50,489 nucleotides of DNA from Pseudomonas nabeulensis (GCF_004682045.1 NZ_QUZT01000050.1:1-50489), one strand, 5' to 3'; numbered from the stretch's first letter, positions 17,710-26,793 are shown. The notes: generated by a model not told the origin, from the letters alone. Numbers and translations are program-made.

Positions 17710-19113
17710 TCACTGTGCGTTCACTACCGCGTTGCTTTTACGAACGCGCAACCGATACGCCACATAGATAATCCCCACCCACACTGGCATCGCATACACC
17801 GACTCGCTGATCCCGGGAATCGCCAGCATCACGCTGATGATCATCACCATGAACGCCAGGCACAGGTAGTTGCTGAACGGGAACCAAAAGGTCTTGAACG
17901 ACGGCGTCACGCCTTGCACGCCCATGGCCTTGCGGAATTTGATGTGGGTGATGCTGATCAGCGCCCAGTTGATCATCAGCGAGGCAACCACCAGCGCGAA
18001 CAGCAGTTCCAGCGCGCTTTGCGGTGCCACGTAATTGACCACCACGCACAGCATCGTCACCAACGCCGAAATCGCCAGGGCGCGGATGGGCACACCTTGC
18101 TTGTTCAGCTTCATCAGCGACTTGGGGGCGTCGCCTTGCTCGGCCAGGCCGAACAGCATGCGGCTGTTGCAGTACACGCCGCTGTTGTACACCGACAGCG
18201 CCGCGGTCAGCACCACGAAGTTGAGGATGTGCGCCGCGGTGTCGTTACCGATCAGCGAGAAGATCTGCACGAACGGGCTGCCGCTGTAGGCGTCGCCCGA
18301 GGCGCCGAGGGTTTGCAGCAGTTGGTCCCATGGGTACAACGACAGCAGCACGGTCAGGGCGCCGACGTAGAAAATCAGGATACGGTAAACCACCTGGTTG
18401 ATCGCTTTCGGGATCACCTTGCGCGGCTCGCTGGCTTCGGCGGCGGTGATACCCACCAGTTCCAGCCCACCGAACGAGAACATGATGAACGCCATCGACA
18501 TCAACAGCCCCATGCCGCCATTCGGGAAGAACCCGCCGTGGCTCCACAGGTTGCTGATGGATGCCTGCGGGCCGCCGGTGCCGCTGAACAGCAGGTAGCA
18601 GCCGAGCACGATCATGCCGACAATCGCCACCACCTTGATGATCGCGAACCAGAACTCGGCCTCACCGAAGAACTTCACGTTCAGGGTGTTGATCAGGTTC
18701 ACCGCGACAAAGAACACCAGGGCGCTGACCCAGGTCGGGATCTCCGGCCACCAGAACTGGATGTACTTGCCCACCGCCGTCAGTTCGGCCATGCCCACCA
18801 ACACGTAGAGCACCCAGTAATTCCAGCCCGCCAGGAAGCCCGCGTAACCGCCCCAGTATTTGTGGGCGAAGTGGCTGAAGGAACCGGCTACCGGCTCTTC
18901 GACGATCATCTCGCCGAGTTGGCGCATGATCAGGAACGCGATGAAACCGGCAATCGCGTAGCCCAGGATCATCGACGGTCCCGCCGATTTGAGCACCCCG
19001 GCCGAGCCGAGGAACAACCCCGTGCCGATCGCCCCTCCCAAGGCGATCAACTGAATGTGCCGGTTCTTCAGGCCACGCTTGAGGCCTACCGGGTTAACCA
19101 TGTCATCCGCCAT
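17710..19113 (-). CDS. Amino-acid permease of the AroP/ProY type
   Basis: An inner-membrane amino-acid/proton symporter of the APC superfamily (AAT family), with about 12 hydrophobic helices in 467 residues. The family signature lies at the N-terminus: NRHIQLIALGGAIGTGLFLG, followed by PSMILGYAIAGFIAFLIMRQ and GEMIVEEPVAGSF. I start at the ATG at 19113 (MADDMVNPVG) because the GAAGGGA site is 7-8 bases from it but only one or two from the ATG at 19119. Placed between the tryptophan and anthranilate genes, it may import tryptophan, but substrate cannot be read from sequence. Confidence 0.86.
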   Translation of the reverse strand: MADDMVNPVGLKRGLKNRHIQLIALGGAIGTGLFLGSAGVLKSAGPSMILGYAIAGFIAFLIMRQLGEMIVEEPVAGSFSHFAHKYWGGYAGFLAGWNYWVLYVLVGMAELTAVGKYIQFWWPEIPTWVSALVFFVAVNLINTLNVKFFGEAEFWFAIIKVVAIVGMIVLGCYLLFSGTGGPQASISNLWSHGGFFPNGGMGLLMSMAFIMFSFGGLELVGITAAEASEPRKVIPKAINQVVYRILIFYVGALTVLLSLYPWDQLLQTLGASGDAYSGSPFVQIFSLIGNDTAAHILNFVVLTAALSVYNSGVYCNSRMLFGLAEQGDAPKSLMKLNKQGVPIRALAISALVTMLCVVVNYVAPQSALELLFALVVASLMINWALISITHIKFRKAMGVQGVTPSFKTFWFPFSNYLCLAFMVMIISVMLAIPGISESVYAMPVWVGIIYVAYRLRVRKSNAVVNAQ

Positions 19114-19184
19114 TAACATTCCCTTCTACTTGTTTTTCTTGAGGGTGAGTGCACGCCGCATCAGCCCCTCAGAACTGCTGAGGG

Positions 19185-20192
19185 TCAGATATTACTCTGC
19201 GTAAACTTTTCGTAATACAGTTGAACGCCATCAAGTGCCTGATTCGCCAGCCATTGCTGGACGGATTCGACCATTGGAGGGGGGCCGCACAAGTACATAT
19301 CTGCCGATCTGCCCCGCAATTCGGCCAGGTCGAAATGCTCGGTGAGATAGCCGCGCTTGCCGGGCCAATCGTCGGACGGTGCGCTGAGGACTTCGGTGTA
19401 GCGAAAATCCGCAATTTTCGAGGCATAGGCCCGGATGCGCGCTGCTTCGCACAAGTCCTCGGCACCCCGCACACCGTAATACAGGTGCACCGGCTGGTTG
19501 CAACCCTTGGCGGCCAGTTCATCGAGCATGCCCAGCAAGGCCGATAACCCGGTGCCGCCTGCCACTAACACCAATGGCTGGGTGACGTGGCGCAGGTAGA
19601 AAGCGCCGAGGGGCGCCTCCATCAACAGCTCGTCGCCCACTTGGCAGCGCTCGCGCAGGTAGTTGCTCATCACGCCGTCGGGCAGTAGGCGCACCAGGAA
19701 TTGCAGGTGATTGCCCGGCAGGTTGGCGAAGGAATATGACCGCCAACTGTCCGTGCCAGGCACCGACAGGCGCGCATACTGGCCCGGCAGAAAATCCAGC
19801 GCCTGATCCAACTGCACCCGCAGAATCGCCGTGCTGGCCGACACCTTCTCCACCGCGCTCACGGTGCCCTTGACCTGAACCGGCCCCGGCGCATTGCACA
19901 GGCTCGAATCAAAGTCGAAGTAAAACGTCGCGTCGGACTTCACACGCGTCTGGCAGCTGAGCATCTTGCGCTGTTGCAGGTCGAGGCTGGACAGGGCTTC
20001 TTCGTCCACATAGTCCTGGCTGTAATCGCCGGATTCGCAGCGACCCTGGCAGGTGCCGCAGACCCCTTCACGGCAATCCAGCGGGATTTTGATGCCGTTG
20101 CGCAGTGCCGCATCCAGCAGGATTTCATGGGTGCCGACGGGGAAGAACAGGGTCTTGCCGTCGGCAAAACTGAAGGCCACTTTGTGATTCAT
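19185..20192 (-). CDS. antC: Anthranilate 1,2-dioxygenase, electron-transfer (reductase) subunit
   Basis: AntC passes electrons from NADH through FAD and a 2Fe-2S centre to the AntAB oxygenase. The ATG at 20192 follows a GGAG site and gives 335 residues. The plant-type ferredoxin cysteines are C40, C45, C48 and C80, followed by a flavin domain with WRSYSFANLPG and a nucleotide domain with LVAGGTGLSALLGML and DMYLCGPPPMVE. It is the third gene of antABC, but a 148-base gap holding a REP palindrome separates it from antB, unlike the tight antA-antB junction. Confidence 0.93.
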   Translation of the reverse strand: MNHKVAFSFADGKTLFFPVGTHEILLDAALRNGIKIPLDCREGVCGTCQGRCESGDYSQDYVDEEALSSLDLQQRKMLSCQTRVKSDATFYFDFDSSLCNAPGPVQVKGTVSAVEKVSASTAILRVQLDQALDFLPGQYARLSVPGTDSWRSYSFANLPGNHLQFLVRLLPDGVMSNYLRERCQVGDELLMEAPLGAFYLRHVTQPLVLVAGGTGLSALLGMLDELAAKGCNQPVHLYYGVRGAEDLCEAARIRAYASKIADFRYTEVLSAPSDDWPGKRGYLTEHFDLAELRGRSADMYLCGPPPMVESVQQWLANQALDGVQLYYEKFTQSNI

Positions 20193-20230
20193 TCGCGAAA
20201 CTCCACGCATGTATTGCTGGCGCATAACTT

Positions 20231-20322
20231 GTGGCGAGGGAGCTTGCTCCCGCTGGAGTGCGCAGCGCTCCCACGATTTTGGGGCCGCTGCGCAGCCCAG
20301 CGGGAGCAAGCTCCCTCGCCAC
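20231..20322. repeat. 92-bp palindromic repeat inside the ant operon
   Basis: The outer arms are GTGGCGAGGGAGCTTGCTCC and its reverse complement at the far end, and the interior folds further (GCGCAGCGC against GCTGCGCAG). The same family occurs at 35283, 40599 and 49360. Here it lies between antB and antC on the antABC transcript. Confidence 0.88.
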
Positions 20323-20340
20323 CGGGTGTGATGCGCTGGA

Positions 20341-20832
20341 TTAGAGGTGATAGAAATCCAGCACCGAGTTGATGGTGTCGTTGAGCAGCAACGCGTGCTT
20401 GCGGGTGATCAACCAGCTGTCGCCATAGGGCTTGAGGGTGTAAGTGGCGTGGCCGTAAAACTGCTCCGACATAGCCAGGCGATAAAACAACGTGTGCCAG
20501 TTCAAACGCACCTCCAGCATTCCATCCGCCTGCCCGGCAATGCGCACGTTATTGATCAGGTGCAAGGTGCGCGGCATCGGTGTCGCGGACGCGGCCTTGC
20601 CGGTGCGCAAGCGGAACACGCGGTCTTCCAGGCCCGAGCGGTTGGCGTAATAGATCAACGACATTTCACGCTTGGGATCACGGGTGTACACATGCTCCGA
20701 GTCCCATTGCGGCAGGTGGAACTCACTCTGGGGGTCGAACAGCTGCACATAGGCGTCCCAGTCCTGGGCGTCGCACAGCTCGGACTTGCGGTAGAAGAAC
20801 TGCTCGATCTGGTACTGCAATTGCGCATTCAT
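20341..20832 (-). CDS. antB: Anthranilate 1,2-dioxygenase, small oxygenase subunit
   Basis: AntB is the beta subunit of the Rieske-type oxygenase; it has no cofactor and stabilises the alpha subunit. The 163-residue product shows family features: EQFFYRKSELCDAQDWDAY and LYDP-like LFDPQSEFHLPQWDSEH, and a C-terminal LITRKHALLLNDTINSVLDF. I take the ATG at 20832, whose A is shared with the antA stop (TGATG), behind GGAGGTGAA. A GTG three bases earlier is less likely. Confidence 0.93.
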   Translation of the reverse strand: MNAQLQYQIEQFFYRKSELCDAQDWDAYVQLFDPQSEFHLPQWDSEHVYTRDPKREMSLIYYANRSGLEDRVFRLRTGKAASATPMPRTLHLINNVRIAGQADGMLEVRLNWHTLFYRLAMSEQFYGHATYTLKPYGDSWLITRKHALLLNDTINSVLDFYHL

Positions 20833-22223
20833 CACTTCACCTCCCGCAGTGTCAGCGCCTGTTTGTCCAAACCATTGAGCAGGAACTGCTGCCAGTTGCG
20901 GTGCTGGTTCACGTAAAGGCCTTCATGGGTGAACTCGGTGCCGGTCATGGCCGGTTGGATACCGATGGCTTCGCTGTTCGGCGTGGGGCCGGTTTCCCAG
21001 CGGTGGCTGCCACGGGAGATATCGCTCCAGCGCTCCAGGCGGCCCTGGAAACCGCGCTGGGCTTCGCGAAATTCCACCAGGTCATCCGGCGTGCCCATGC
21101 CGGAGACGTTGAAAAAGTCCTCGAATTGGCGAATACGGTTTTCGCGGTCCGCGTCGGATTCGCCCTTCACCCCCAGGCACTGGCTGATGATCTCGGTCTT
21201 GTTCCACGCCACCGGGCGGATAATGCGCAGCTGCGAGCTGATCTGGTCGAGGAAGAACAGGCTTGGGTAGATATTCAGGTTGCGCAGGCGATGCATCATC
21301 CACTCGGCCTTTGGCTGGCCGTGTTCTTCCACCAGGCGCGGCATGATGGTGGCGTAGCCGGAGCGCACGCTGGGGTTGGGCATGTCGCTGAACAACACAC
21401 TGTGGCCATTGTGGAAGGCGAACCAGCCGTCGTCGGTGTTGGCATCGCCGGCGCCGAGCTTGCTGTAGTCCAGGGTGCCGCCTGCGCCCGCGCCATTCTC
21501 GGTGTTCACTTGCTGGCGATGCTGCACCGTGGCCACGTAGTTGTAGTGCACGGTGCTGACGTGATAACCGTCCAGGCCGTTCTCGTTTTGCAGCTTCCAA
21601 TTGCCGTCGTAGGTGTAGGCGGATTTGCCCGGCAGCACCTCCAGCTCACCGGTAGCGGACTGGGCGACCATCATGTCGAAAAACACTTTGGCGTCGCCCA
21701 GAAAGTCTTCCAGGCTGTCGGTGCCGGCCACATCCAAACTGATGAACACAAAGCCCTTGTAGCTCTCGATACGCGCTTTTTTCAGCCCGCGCGTCGCCTT
21801 GTCGAACCCCTCCGGGTATTCACCCGGCGCCTTGACCTTCACCAGTCGGCCATCGCTCTTGTAGCACCAGGCATGGAACGGGCAGGTGAAGGTGGACTGG
21901 TTGCCCTTGCCGACACGGGTGAGGGTGGTGCCGCGATGCTGGCAGGCATTGATCAGCGCGTTGAGTTGGCCCTCGCCATCGCGGGTGATGATCATCGGCT
22001 GGCGCCCGGCGCGCATCGTCACGAAGTCGTGGTTATTGGCCAGTTCGCTTTCGTGGCAGGCGTAGATCCAGTTTTTTTCGAAGATCAGTTCCATCTCCAG
22101 ATCGAACAGTTCCGGCTCGGTGAACATGTCGCGGGCGATGCGGAACACTTCATCCGCCGGGCGAAAATCCAGACAACCTTCGATAAACGTTTTCCACTGC
22201 TCGACGCTTTTTGCACCACTCAT
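20832..22223 (-). CDS. antA: Anthranilate 1,2-dioxygenase, large oxygenase subunit
   Basis: AntA is the catalytic subunit that converts anthranilate to catechol with release of CO2 and ammonia, using electrons from AntC. The ATG at 22223 gives 463 residues, in line with known AntA proteins. The Rieske 2Fe-2S ligands are C94, H96, C114 and H117 (C-x-H-x17-C-x2-H), and the mononuclear iron motif is in NENGLDGYHVSTVHYNY (two histidines, with the bridging aspartate just before). It is the first gene of antABC and faces antR across a 195-base control region. Confidence 0.95.
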   Translation of the reverse strand: MSGAKSVEQWKTFIEGCLDFRPADEVFRIARDMFTEPELFDLEMELIFEKNWIYACHESELANNHDFVTMRAGRQPMIITRDGEGQLNALINACQHRGTTLTRVGKGNQSTFTCPFHAWCYKSDGRLVKVKAPGEYPEGFDKATRGLKKARIESYKGFVFISLDVAGTDSLEDFLGDAKVFFDMMVAQSATGELEVLPGKSAYTYDGNWKLQNENGLDGYHVSTVHYNYVATVQHRQQVNTENGAGAGGTLDYSKLGAGDANTDDGWFAFHNGHSVLFSDMPNPSVRSGYATIMPRLVEEHGQPKAEWMMHRLRNLNIYPSLFFLDQISSQLRIIRPVAWNKTEIISQCLGVKGESDADRENRIRQFEDFFNVSGMGTPDDLVEFREAQRGFQGRLERWSDISRGSHRWETGPTPNSEAIGIQPAMTGTEFTHEGLYVNQHRNWQQFLLNGLDKQALTLREVK

Positions 22224-22418
22224 GGGAGGCACCTTTTTAATTTGGGCTAATCGGTGGCTCATTTAAAACAGTGCGATCGGGCGTGGGCTATCCGCTTAGT
22301 CGGGGAAGCTGGGCCAAATAATTGGGGTAGGTGCCGGGCGGCGGCGCAATGCGCTACTGTGCTTGAACAGACGCGCCGCCAGAGCGCGCAACAGCCTGAC
22401 CGCCGTGGGTGCACCCTG
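22224..22418. promoter_or_regulatory. Divergent control region, antA / antR
   Basis: This 195-base gap holds the promoter of antABC and that of antR. From what is known of AntR-type activators, an AntR site is expected on the antA side, but I cannot delimit it by eye. A ribosome-like AAGGTG lies before antA; antR has only a weak GGTG. Confidence 0.5.
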
Positions 22419-23405
22419 ATGAGCAGCCAAACGATTCAACGCTTCGACCTGGAAGGCGCCCGCAGCTGGATGTCCGGCATCTGCGGGCCCCATCGCCTGG
22501 CCACCACCACGCCCGAGCGCTTGCGTTTCCACCACAGTGCCAACATGTTCAAGTCCCGCGCCACCACCTTGGGCGTGATCGAATACGGCACCGACGTGAC
22601 CATCGACATCGAAGACGCCGAGCACTTCAGCAGCTACAGCCTGAGCCTGCCGTTGGTGGGCGAGCAGGAGCTGAGCAAGAACGGTGAACGCCTGAGTTCC
22701 AACCGCGACCAGGGCGTGATCATCTCGCCCAACGAGCATCAGGTGCTGGCGATTTCCGGCGACTGCCGCAAGTTGCAGGTGGTGATCACGCGGGCGGCGA
22801 TGAGCGAGTCGCTGGAAGGTTTGCTGCAACGGCCGCTGGATGCGCCGCTGCGCTTTGAGTCGGTGATGGACGCGGTGGACGGTGCCTCGGCGGCGTGGTG
22901 GCGCATGGCGCGCTACTTCATTGCGGAGTTGGAACACGGCAGCGAGTTGTATGAACAGCCGGCGTTTACCCGCGACCTGGAAAGCTCGCTGATCAAGGGC
23001 CTGATCCTGGCCCAGCCGAACAATTATTCCGAAGAACTGCGCGATGTACTGGGCGTGAAACTGCCGCATTACCTGATCCGTGCGCGCCAGTACATCCATG
23101 ACAACGCCCGCGAAGCCGTGCACCTGGAAGACCTGGAAGCCGCTGCGGGTGTGTCGCGGTTCAAGTTGTTCGATGCCTTTCGCAAATACTTCGCCCTGTC
23201 GCCGATGGCCTACCTGAAGAAGCATCGGCTCTCTGCGGTGCGCCAGGCAATCCTTGAGCACGGCTCCACCCGCACCATCTCCGAGATCGCCCTGGGCTGG
23301 GGCTTTACCCACCTTGGACGGTTTTCGGCGGAGTATCGCAAGCTGTTCAATGAGTCGCCGAGTCAGACGCTGCAACGCAATGAGGCGCGGCGCCTGCGTG
23401 GCTAG
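22419..23405 (+). CDS. antR: AntR, AraC/XylS-type activator of antABC
   Basis: A 328-residue AraC-family regulator; in Pseudomonas AntR binds anthranilate and turns on antABC. The N-terminal 200 residues form the AraC-binding-like sensor part, and the C-terminal double helix-turn-helix is clear: HLEDLEAAAGVSRFKLFDAF, then FALSPMAYLKKHRLSAVR, then ISEIALGWGFTHLGRFSAEY. It is divergent from antA and its stop shares CTAG with the stop of the converging catR gene. The order antCBA, antR, catR, catBCA is the same as in P. aeruginosa, which supports the name. Confidence 0.92.
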   Translation: MSSQTIQRFDLEGARSWMSGICGPHRLATTTPERLRFHHSANMFKSRATTLGVIEYGTDVTIDIEDAEHFSSYSLSLPLVGEQELSKNGERLSSNRDQGVIISPNEHQVLAISGDCRKLQVVITRAAMSESLEGLLQRPLDAPLRFESVMDAVDGASAAWWRMARYFIAELEHGSELYEQPAFTRDLESSLIKGLILAQPNNYSEELRDVLGVKLPHYLIRARQYIHDNAREAVHLEDLEAAAGVSRFKLFDAFRKYFALSPMAYLKKHRLSAVRQAILEHGSTRTISEIALGWGFTHLGRFSAEYRKLFNESPSQTLQRNEARRLRG

Positions 23406-24277
23406 ATCAACTCCTCTATCAATTGCAGGCAATGACTGAGCCCCGGCGACTGGTCATTCACCCGTCGGCTGAGAATGATCGGCGAGGTCGCCGTGGCTTC
23501 CACCACCGGCGTGTAGCCGATGTCCGCGCGGTGCAGCACTTGCACCGAGGCGGGCACCAGTGTCACGCCCATGCCGGCGCCGACCAGGCCGATGGCGGTC
23601 TGCAACTCGTTGGTCCACTGCGCCACCTTGAGGCTCAAGCCATGGGCGTCGAACAGCGCGATTACATGGTCGGCGTAGCTCGGGCGTGGGTTGCCGGGGT
23701 AGAGCACAAACGGCTCGGCGGCCAGTTGGGCGAGGGTGGCGGGCGCGCCCAACAGGGGATGACCGGCGGGCAGCACCGCGACCAGCCGATCCTCCACCAG
23801 CACGCGCTGGACGATGGCCGGGTCGTCGATGCGAATTCGCCCGAATCCCACATCAATTCGACCGGCCTTGAGGGCTTCGACCTGCTGCAAAGTGGTCATT
23901 TCCGACAACCCCAACTCCAGCTCCAGCGCCTCATGGGTGCGCAGCCTTCGGATCAGTTCTGGCAACACGCCATACAGCGTCGACGGCGCAAAACCGATAC
24001 CGAGCCAGGTCTTCTCGCCCTGACCGATGCGTCGTGTGTTGTCGCAGACCTTGCTCAGTTGTTCCAGCAACACATTGGCGTGTTCATAGAAAAACCGCCC
24101 GGCCTCGGTCAGCCGCAGCGGTCGGCCACGCTCCAGCAGGATCACGCCCAACTCATCCTCCAATTGCTGGATCTGTCGGCTCAACGGCGGCTGGGCGATG
24201 TGCAGGCGTTCGGCGGCGCGGGTGAAGTTGAGGGTTTCTCCCAGCACCTGGAAGTAGCGCAAGTGACGCAGTTCCAT
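23402..24277 (-). CDS. catR: CatR, LysR-type activator of catBCA
   Basis: CatR activates the cat genes in response to cis,cis-muconate. The start MELRHLRYFQVLGETLNFTR with AAGGAGC just upstream gives 291 residues, the usual LysR length; the much longer open frame upstream overlaps catB and is not coding. The helix-turn-helix is ERLHIAQPPLSRQIQQLED. It is divergent from catB across 114 bases holding a LysR-type palindrome. Its 3' end overlaps the antR stop by four bases. Confidence 0.94.
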   Translation of the reverse strand: MELRHLRYFQVLGETLNFTRAAERLHIAQPPLSRQIQQLEDELGVILLERGRPLRLTEAGRFFYEHANVLLEQLSKVCDNTRRIGQGEKTWLGIGFAPSTLYGVLPELIRRLRTHEALELELGLSEMTTLQQVEALKAGRIDVGFGRIRIDDPAIVQRVLVEDRLVAVLPAGHPLLGAPATLAQLAAEPFVLYPGNPRPSYADHVIALFDAHGLSLKVAQWTNELQTAIGLVGAGMGVTLVPASVQVLHRADIGYTPVVEATATSPIILSRRVNDQSPGLSHCLQLIEELI

Positions 24278-24290
24278 GACGGCTCCTTTC

Positions 24291-24305
24291 ATACCTTGAG
24301 GGTAT
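24291..24305. promoter_or_regulatory. Candidate CatR recognition site
   Basis: ATACCTTGAGGGTAT is a perfect ATACC-N5-GGTAT palindrome between catR and catB. It fits both the general LysR T-N11-A box and the recognition half-sites reported for CatR/BenM-type regulators. It begins 14 bases beyond the catR start codon and ends 86 bases before catB, so it could serve both control of catB and self-repression of catR. Confidence 0.78.
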
Positions 24306-24391
24306 TGCTCGAGACTAATTCTATATTGGAAGCCAAGAAAGATGGGGAACAGAATCGGCTCAAACCTACAAAGAACCCAACGGGTATTGCC

Positions 24392-25519
24392 ATGCCGATT
24401 TGCGCCATCGAGTCGATCGACACGATCATCGTCGACCTCCCCACCATTCGCCCGCACAAGTTGGCGATGCACACCATGCAAAACCAAACCCTGGTGATCA
24501 TCCGCTTGCGCTGCGCCGACGGCATCGAAGGTATCGGCGAAGCCACCACCATTGGCGGTTTGAGTTACGGCAACGAAAGCCCCGACAGCATCAAGGTCAA
24601 CATCGACCGCCACTTTGCGCCGCTGCTGATCGGCCAGGACGCCAGCAATATCAACGCGGCCATGTTGCGCCTGGAGCGCAGCATTCGCGGCAACACCTTT
24701 GCCAAGTCCGGTATCGAAAGCGCCTTGCTCGACGCCCTGGGCAAACGCCTGAACCTGCCGGTCAGCGAACTGCTTGGCGGTCGCGTACGCGATGCCTTGC
24801 CGGTGGCCTGGACCCTGGCCAGCGGCAACACTGAAAAGGACATTGCCGAAGCGGAAAAGATGCTCGATCTGCGCCGCCACCGCATTTTCAAGTTGAAGAT
24901 CGGCGCGGGGGAGGTTAGCCACGACCTGGCCCATGTGATCGCGATCAAAAAGGCCCTGGGCGACCGCGCCAGTGTGCGCGTCGACGTCAACCAGGCCTGG
25001 GATGAAGCGGTGGCACTGCGTGCCTGCAAGGTGCTCGGCGACAACGGCATCGACCTGATCGAACAACCTATTTCACGTAACAACCGTGGCGGCATGGCAC
25101 GGCTCAACCTGTCGAGCCCGGCGCCGATCATGGCGGATGAGTCCATCGAATGTGTCGAGGATGCCTTCAACCTGGCCCGCGAAGGCGCGGCCACGGTGTT
25201 CGCCCTCAAGATCGCCAAGAATGGCGGTCCGCGTGCCGTGTTGCGCACCGCCGCGATTGCCGAGGCGGCAGGTATCGGCCTGTACGGCGGCACCATGCTC
25301 GAAGGCGGCATTGGCACCCTGGCGTCGGCGCATGCCTTTCTCACGCTGAACACGCTGGCGTGGGACACCGAGCTGTTCGGCCCGTTGCTGCTCACCGAGG
25401 ACATCCTCACCGAGCCGCCGGTTTACCGCGATTTCCAGCTGCATGTTTCCACCGCACCGGGCCTGGGCCTGGCCATCGATGAGGAGCGCCTGGCGTTCTT
25501 CCGTCGTGACAAATACTAA
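24392..25519 (+). CDS. catB: Muconate cycloisomerase
   Basis: CatB closes cis,cis-muconate to muconolactone with Mn2+. The ATG at 24392 (MPICAIESIDTIIVDLPTIR) gives 375 residues, as in known CatB proteins; the open frame extending upstream is non-coding. The catalytic lysine pair K167 and K169 stands in RIFKLKIGAGE, and the metal-ligand acids of the enolase superfamily follow in VDVNQAW, DLIEQP and MADESIE. It is the first gene of catBCA, 12 bases before catC. Confidence 0.95.
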   Translation: MPICAIESIDTIIVDLPTIRPHKLAMHTMQNQTLVIIRLRCADGIEGIGEATTIGGLSYGNESPDSIKVNIDRHFAPLLIGQDASNINAAMLRLERSIRGNTFAKSGIESALLDALGKRLNLPVSELLGGRVRDALPVAWTLASGNTEKDIAEAEKMLDLRRHRIFKLKIGAGEVSHDLAHVIAIKKALGDRASVRVDVNQAWDEAVALRACKVLGDNGIDLIEQPISRNNRGGMARLNLSSPAPIMADESIECVEDAFNLAREGAATVFALKIAKNGGPRAVLRTAAIAEAAGIGLYGGTMLEGGIGTLASAHAFLTLNTLAWDTELFGPLLLTEDILTEPPVYRDFQLHVSTAPGLGLAIDEERLAFFRRDKY

Positions 25520-25531
25520 GAGGCGCCTGCC

Positions 25532-25822
25532 ATGTTGTTCCACGTAAAAATGATCGTGAACCTGCCCCTCGACATGCACCCCGAGCGCGCAGCCGGCCTC
25601 AAGGCCGAAGAAAAAGCCTTGGCGCAGCGCCTGCAACAGGAAGGCAAATGGCGCCACCTGTGGCGTATCGCCGGGCATTACGCCAACTACAGCGTATTCG
25701 ATGTCGACAGCGTGCAGGACCTGCACGATTTGCTGATGCAACTGCCGCTTTTTCCCTACATGGCCATCGAAGTGAACGCCCTGTGCCGTCACCCTTCGTC
25801 GATCCATGAGGACGACCGCTAA
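25532..25822 (+). CDS. catC: Muconolactone delta-isomerase
   Basis: CatC moves the double bond of muconolactone to give beta-ketoadipate enol-lactone. The product has 96 residues, exactly the family size, with MLFHVKMIVNLPLDM at the start and WRIAGHYANYSVFDVDS and LPLFPYMAIEVNAL later. A GAGG site precedes the ATG. It lies between catB and catA. catD and the pca genes for the next steps are not in the window. Confidence 0.96.
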   Translation: MLFHVKMIVNLPLDMHPERAAGLKAEEKALAQRLQQEGKWRHLWRIAGHYANYSVFDVDSVQDLHDLLMQLPLFPYMAIEVNALCRHPSSIHEDDR

Positions 25823-25863
25823 GCCGGTTTTCAAACGAATAACTACAAGATGAGGAATGCACC

Positions 25864-26793
25864 ATGTCCGTCCGACTGTCCCAGACTGCCCATGCCCAAC
25901 AGTTTCTCGAAGAAGCCAGCGGTAACCTCAACGACGGCGGTAACCCGCGTACCAAGGCGCTGATCTACCGGATCCTGCGCGACACCGTGAACATCATCGA
26001 AGACCTGGAAGTGACCCCGCAAGAGTTCTGGAAGGCGGTCAACTACCTCAACGAGTTGGGCACGCACCAGGAAGCGGGCTTGCTCGCCGCAGGCTTGGGC
26101 CTGGAGCATTACCTGGACTTGCTGATGGACGCCGCTGATGAGCAAGCCGGCAAAACCGGTGGTACGCCGCGCACCATCGAAGGCCCGTTGTATGTGGCCG
26201 GGGCGCCGCTGTCGACCTACGAGGCGCGGTTGGATGACGGCAAGGATGACGCGGTGCCGCTGTTCATGCGCGGGCAGGTGCGTGACACCGAGGGCAAGCC
26301 GCTGGCGGGGGCGATTGTGGACGTGTGGCAGGCCAATACCGGTGGCACCTATTCGTGGTTCGACCCGACGCAGTCCGAGTTCAACCTGCGCCGACGCATC
26401 GAGACCGATGCTCAGGGCAACTACCGTTTCCGTAGCATCGTACCGTCGGGCTACGGCTGCCCGCCGACCGGGCCGACCCAGCAACTGCTCGATCAATTGG
26501 GGCGCCACGGGCAGCGGCCGGCGCATATCCATTTCTTCATTTCGGCGCCAGGGCATCGGCACCTGACCACGCAGATCAACCTGTCGGATGACCCGTACCT
26601 GCATGATGATTTTGCCTATGCGACGCGGGATGAATTGATTGCCGAGATTCGCTTCAGTGAAGATCCGCAGTTGGCCCGCGAGTTTGGCGTGGAAGGGCGT
26701 TTTGCACAGATTGATTTTGACTTTGAGTTGCAGGTGGCAGATGCGCCGGTAGAGCAAAAGCGCATGCAGCGCGTGCGCGCCCTGGAAGATTAA
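25864..26793 (+). CDS. catA: Catechol 1,2-dioxygenase (intradiol)
   Basis: CatA opens catechol between its hydroxyl groups to cis,cis-muconate with a non-haem Fe(III). In the 309-residue product the iron ligands are Y163 (GGTYSWF), Y197 (SGYGCP), H221 and H223 (AHIHFF), all present. The N-terminal helical linker that binds phospholipid in this family is also of normal length. GAGGA precedes the ATG, and a strong hairpin follows the stop. The order catB-catC-catA is that of other pseudomonads. Confidence 0.96.
   Translation: MSVRLSQTAHAQQFLEEASGNLNDGGNPRTKALIYRILRDTVNIIEDLEVTPQEFWKAVNYLNELGTHQEAGLLAAGLGLEHYLDLLMDAADEQAGKTGGTPRTIEGPLYVAGAPLSTYEARLDDGKDDAVPLFMRGQVRDTEGKPLAGAIVDVWQANTGGTYSWFDPTQSEFNLRRRIETDAQGNYRFRSIVPSGYGCPPTGPTQQLLDQLGRHGQRPAHIHFFISAPGHRHLTTQINLSDDPYLHDDFAYATRDELIAEIRFSEDPQLAREFGVEGRFAQIDFDFELQVADAPVEQKRMQRVRALED

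Noticed and set aside
17914..19116. A 400-codon plus-strand open frame opposite the AroP-type permease
   Set aside because: The product is rich in His, Gln and Arg with no domain, while the minus strand encodes a clear 12-helix transporter.
20580..22250. A 556-codon plus-strand open frame opposite antA and antB
   Set aside because: AntA and AntB motifs on the minus strand are intact; the opposite frame is a shadow.
23402..25066. CatR read as a 554-residue protein from 25066
   Set aside because: The extra N-terminal part overlaps catB and has no domain; the LysR helix-turn-helix begins at the 24277 start.
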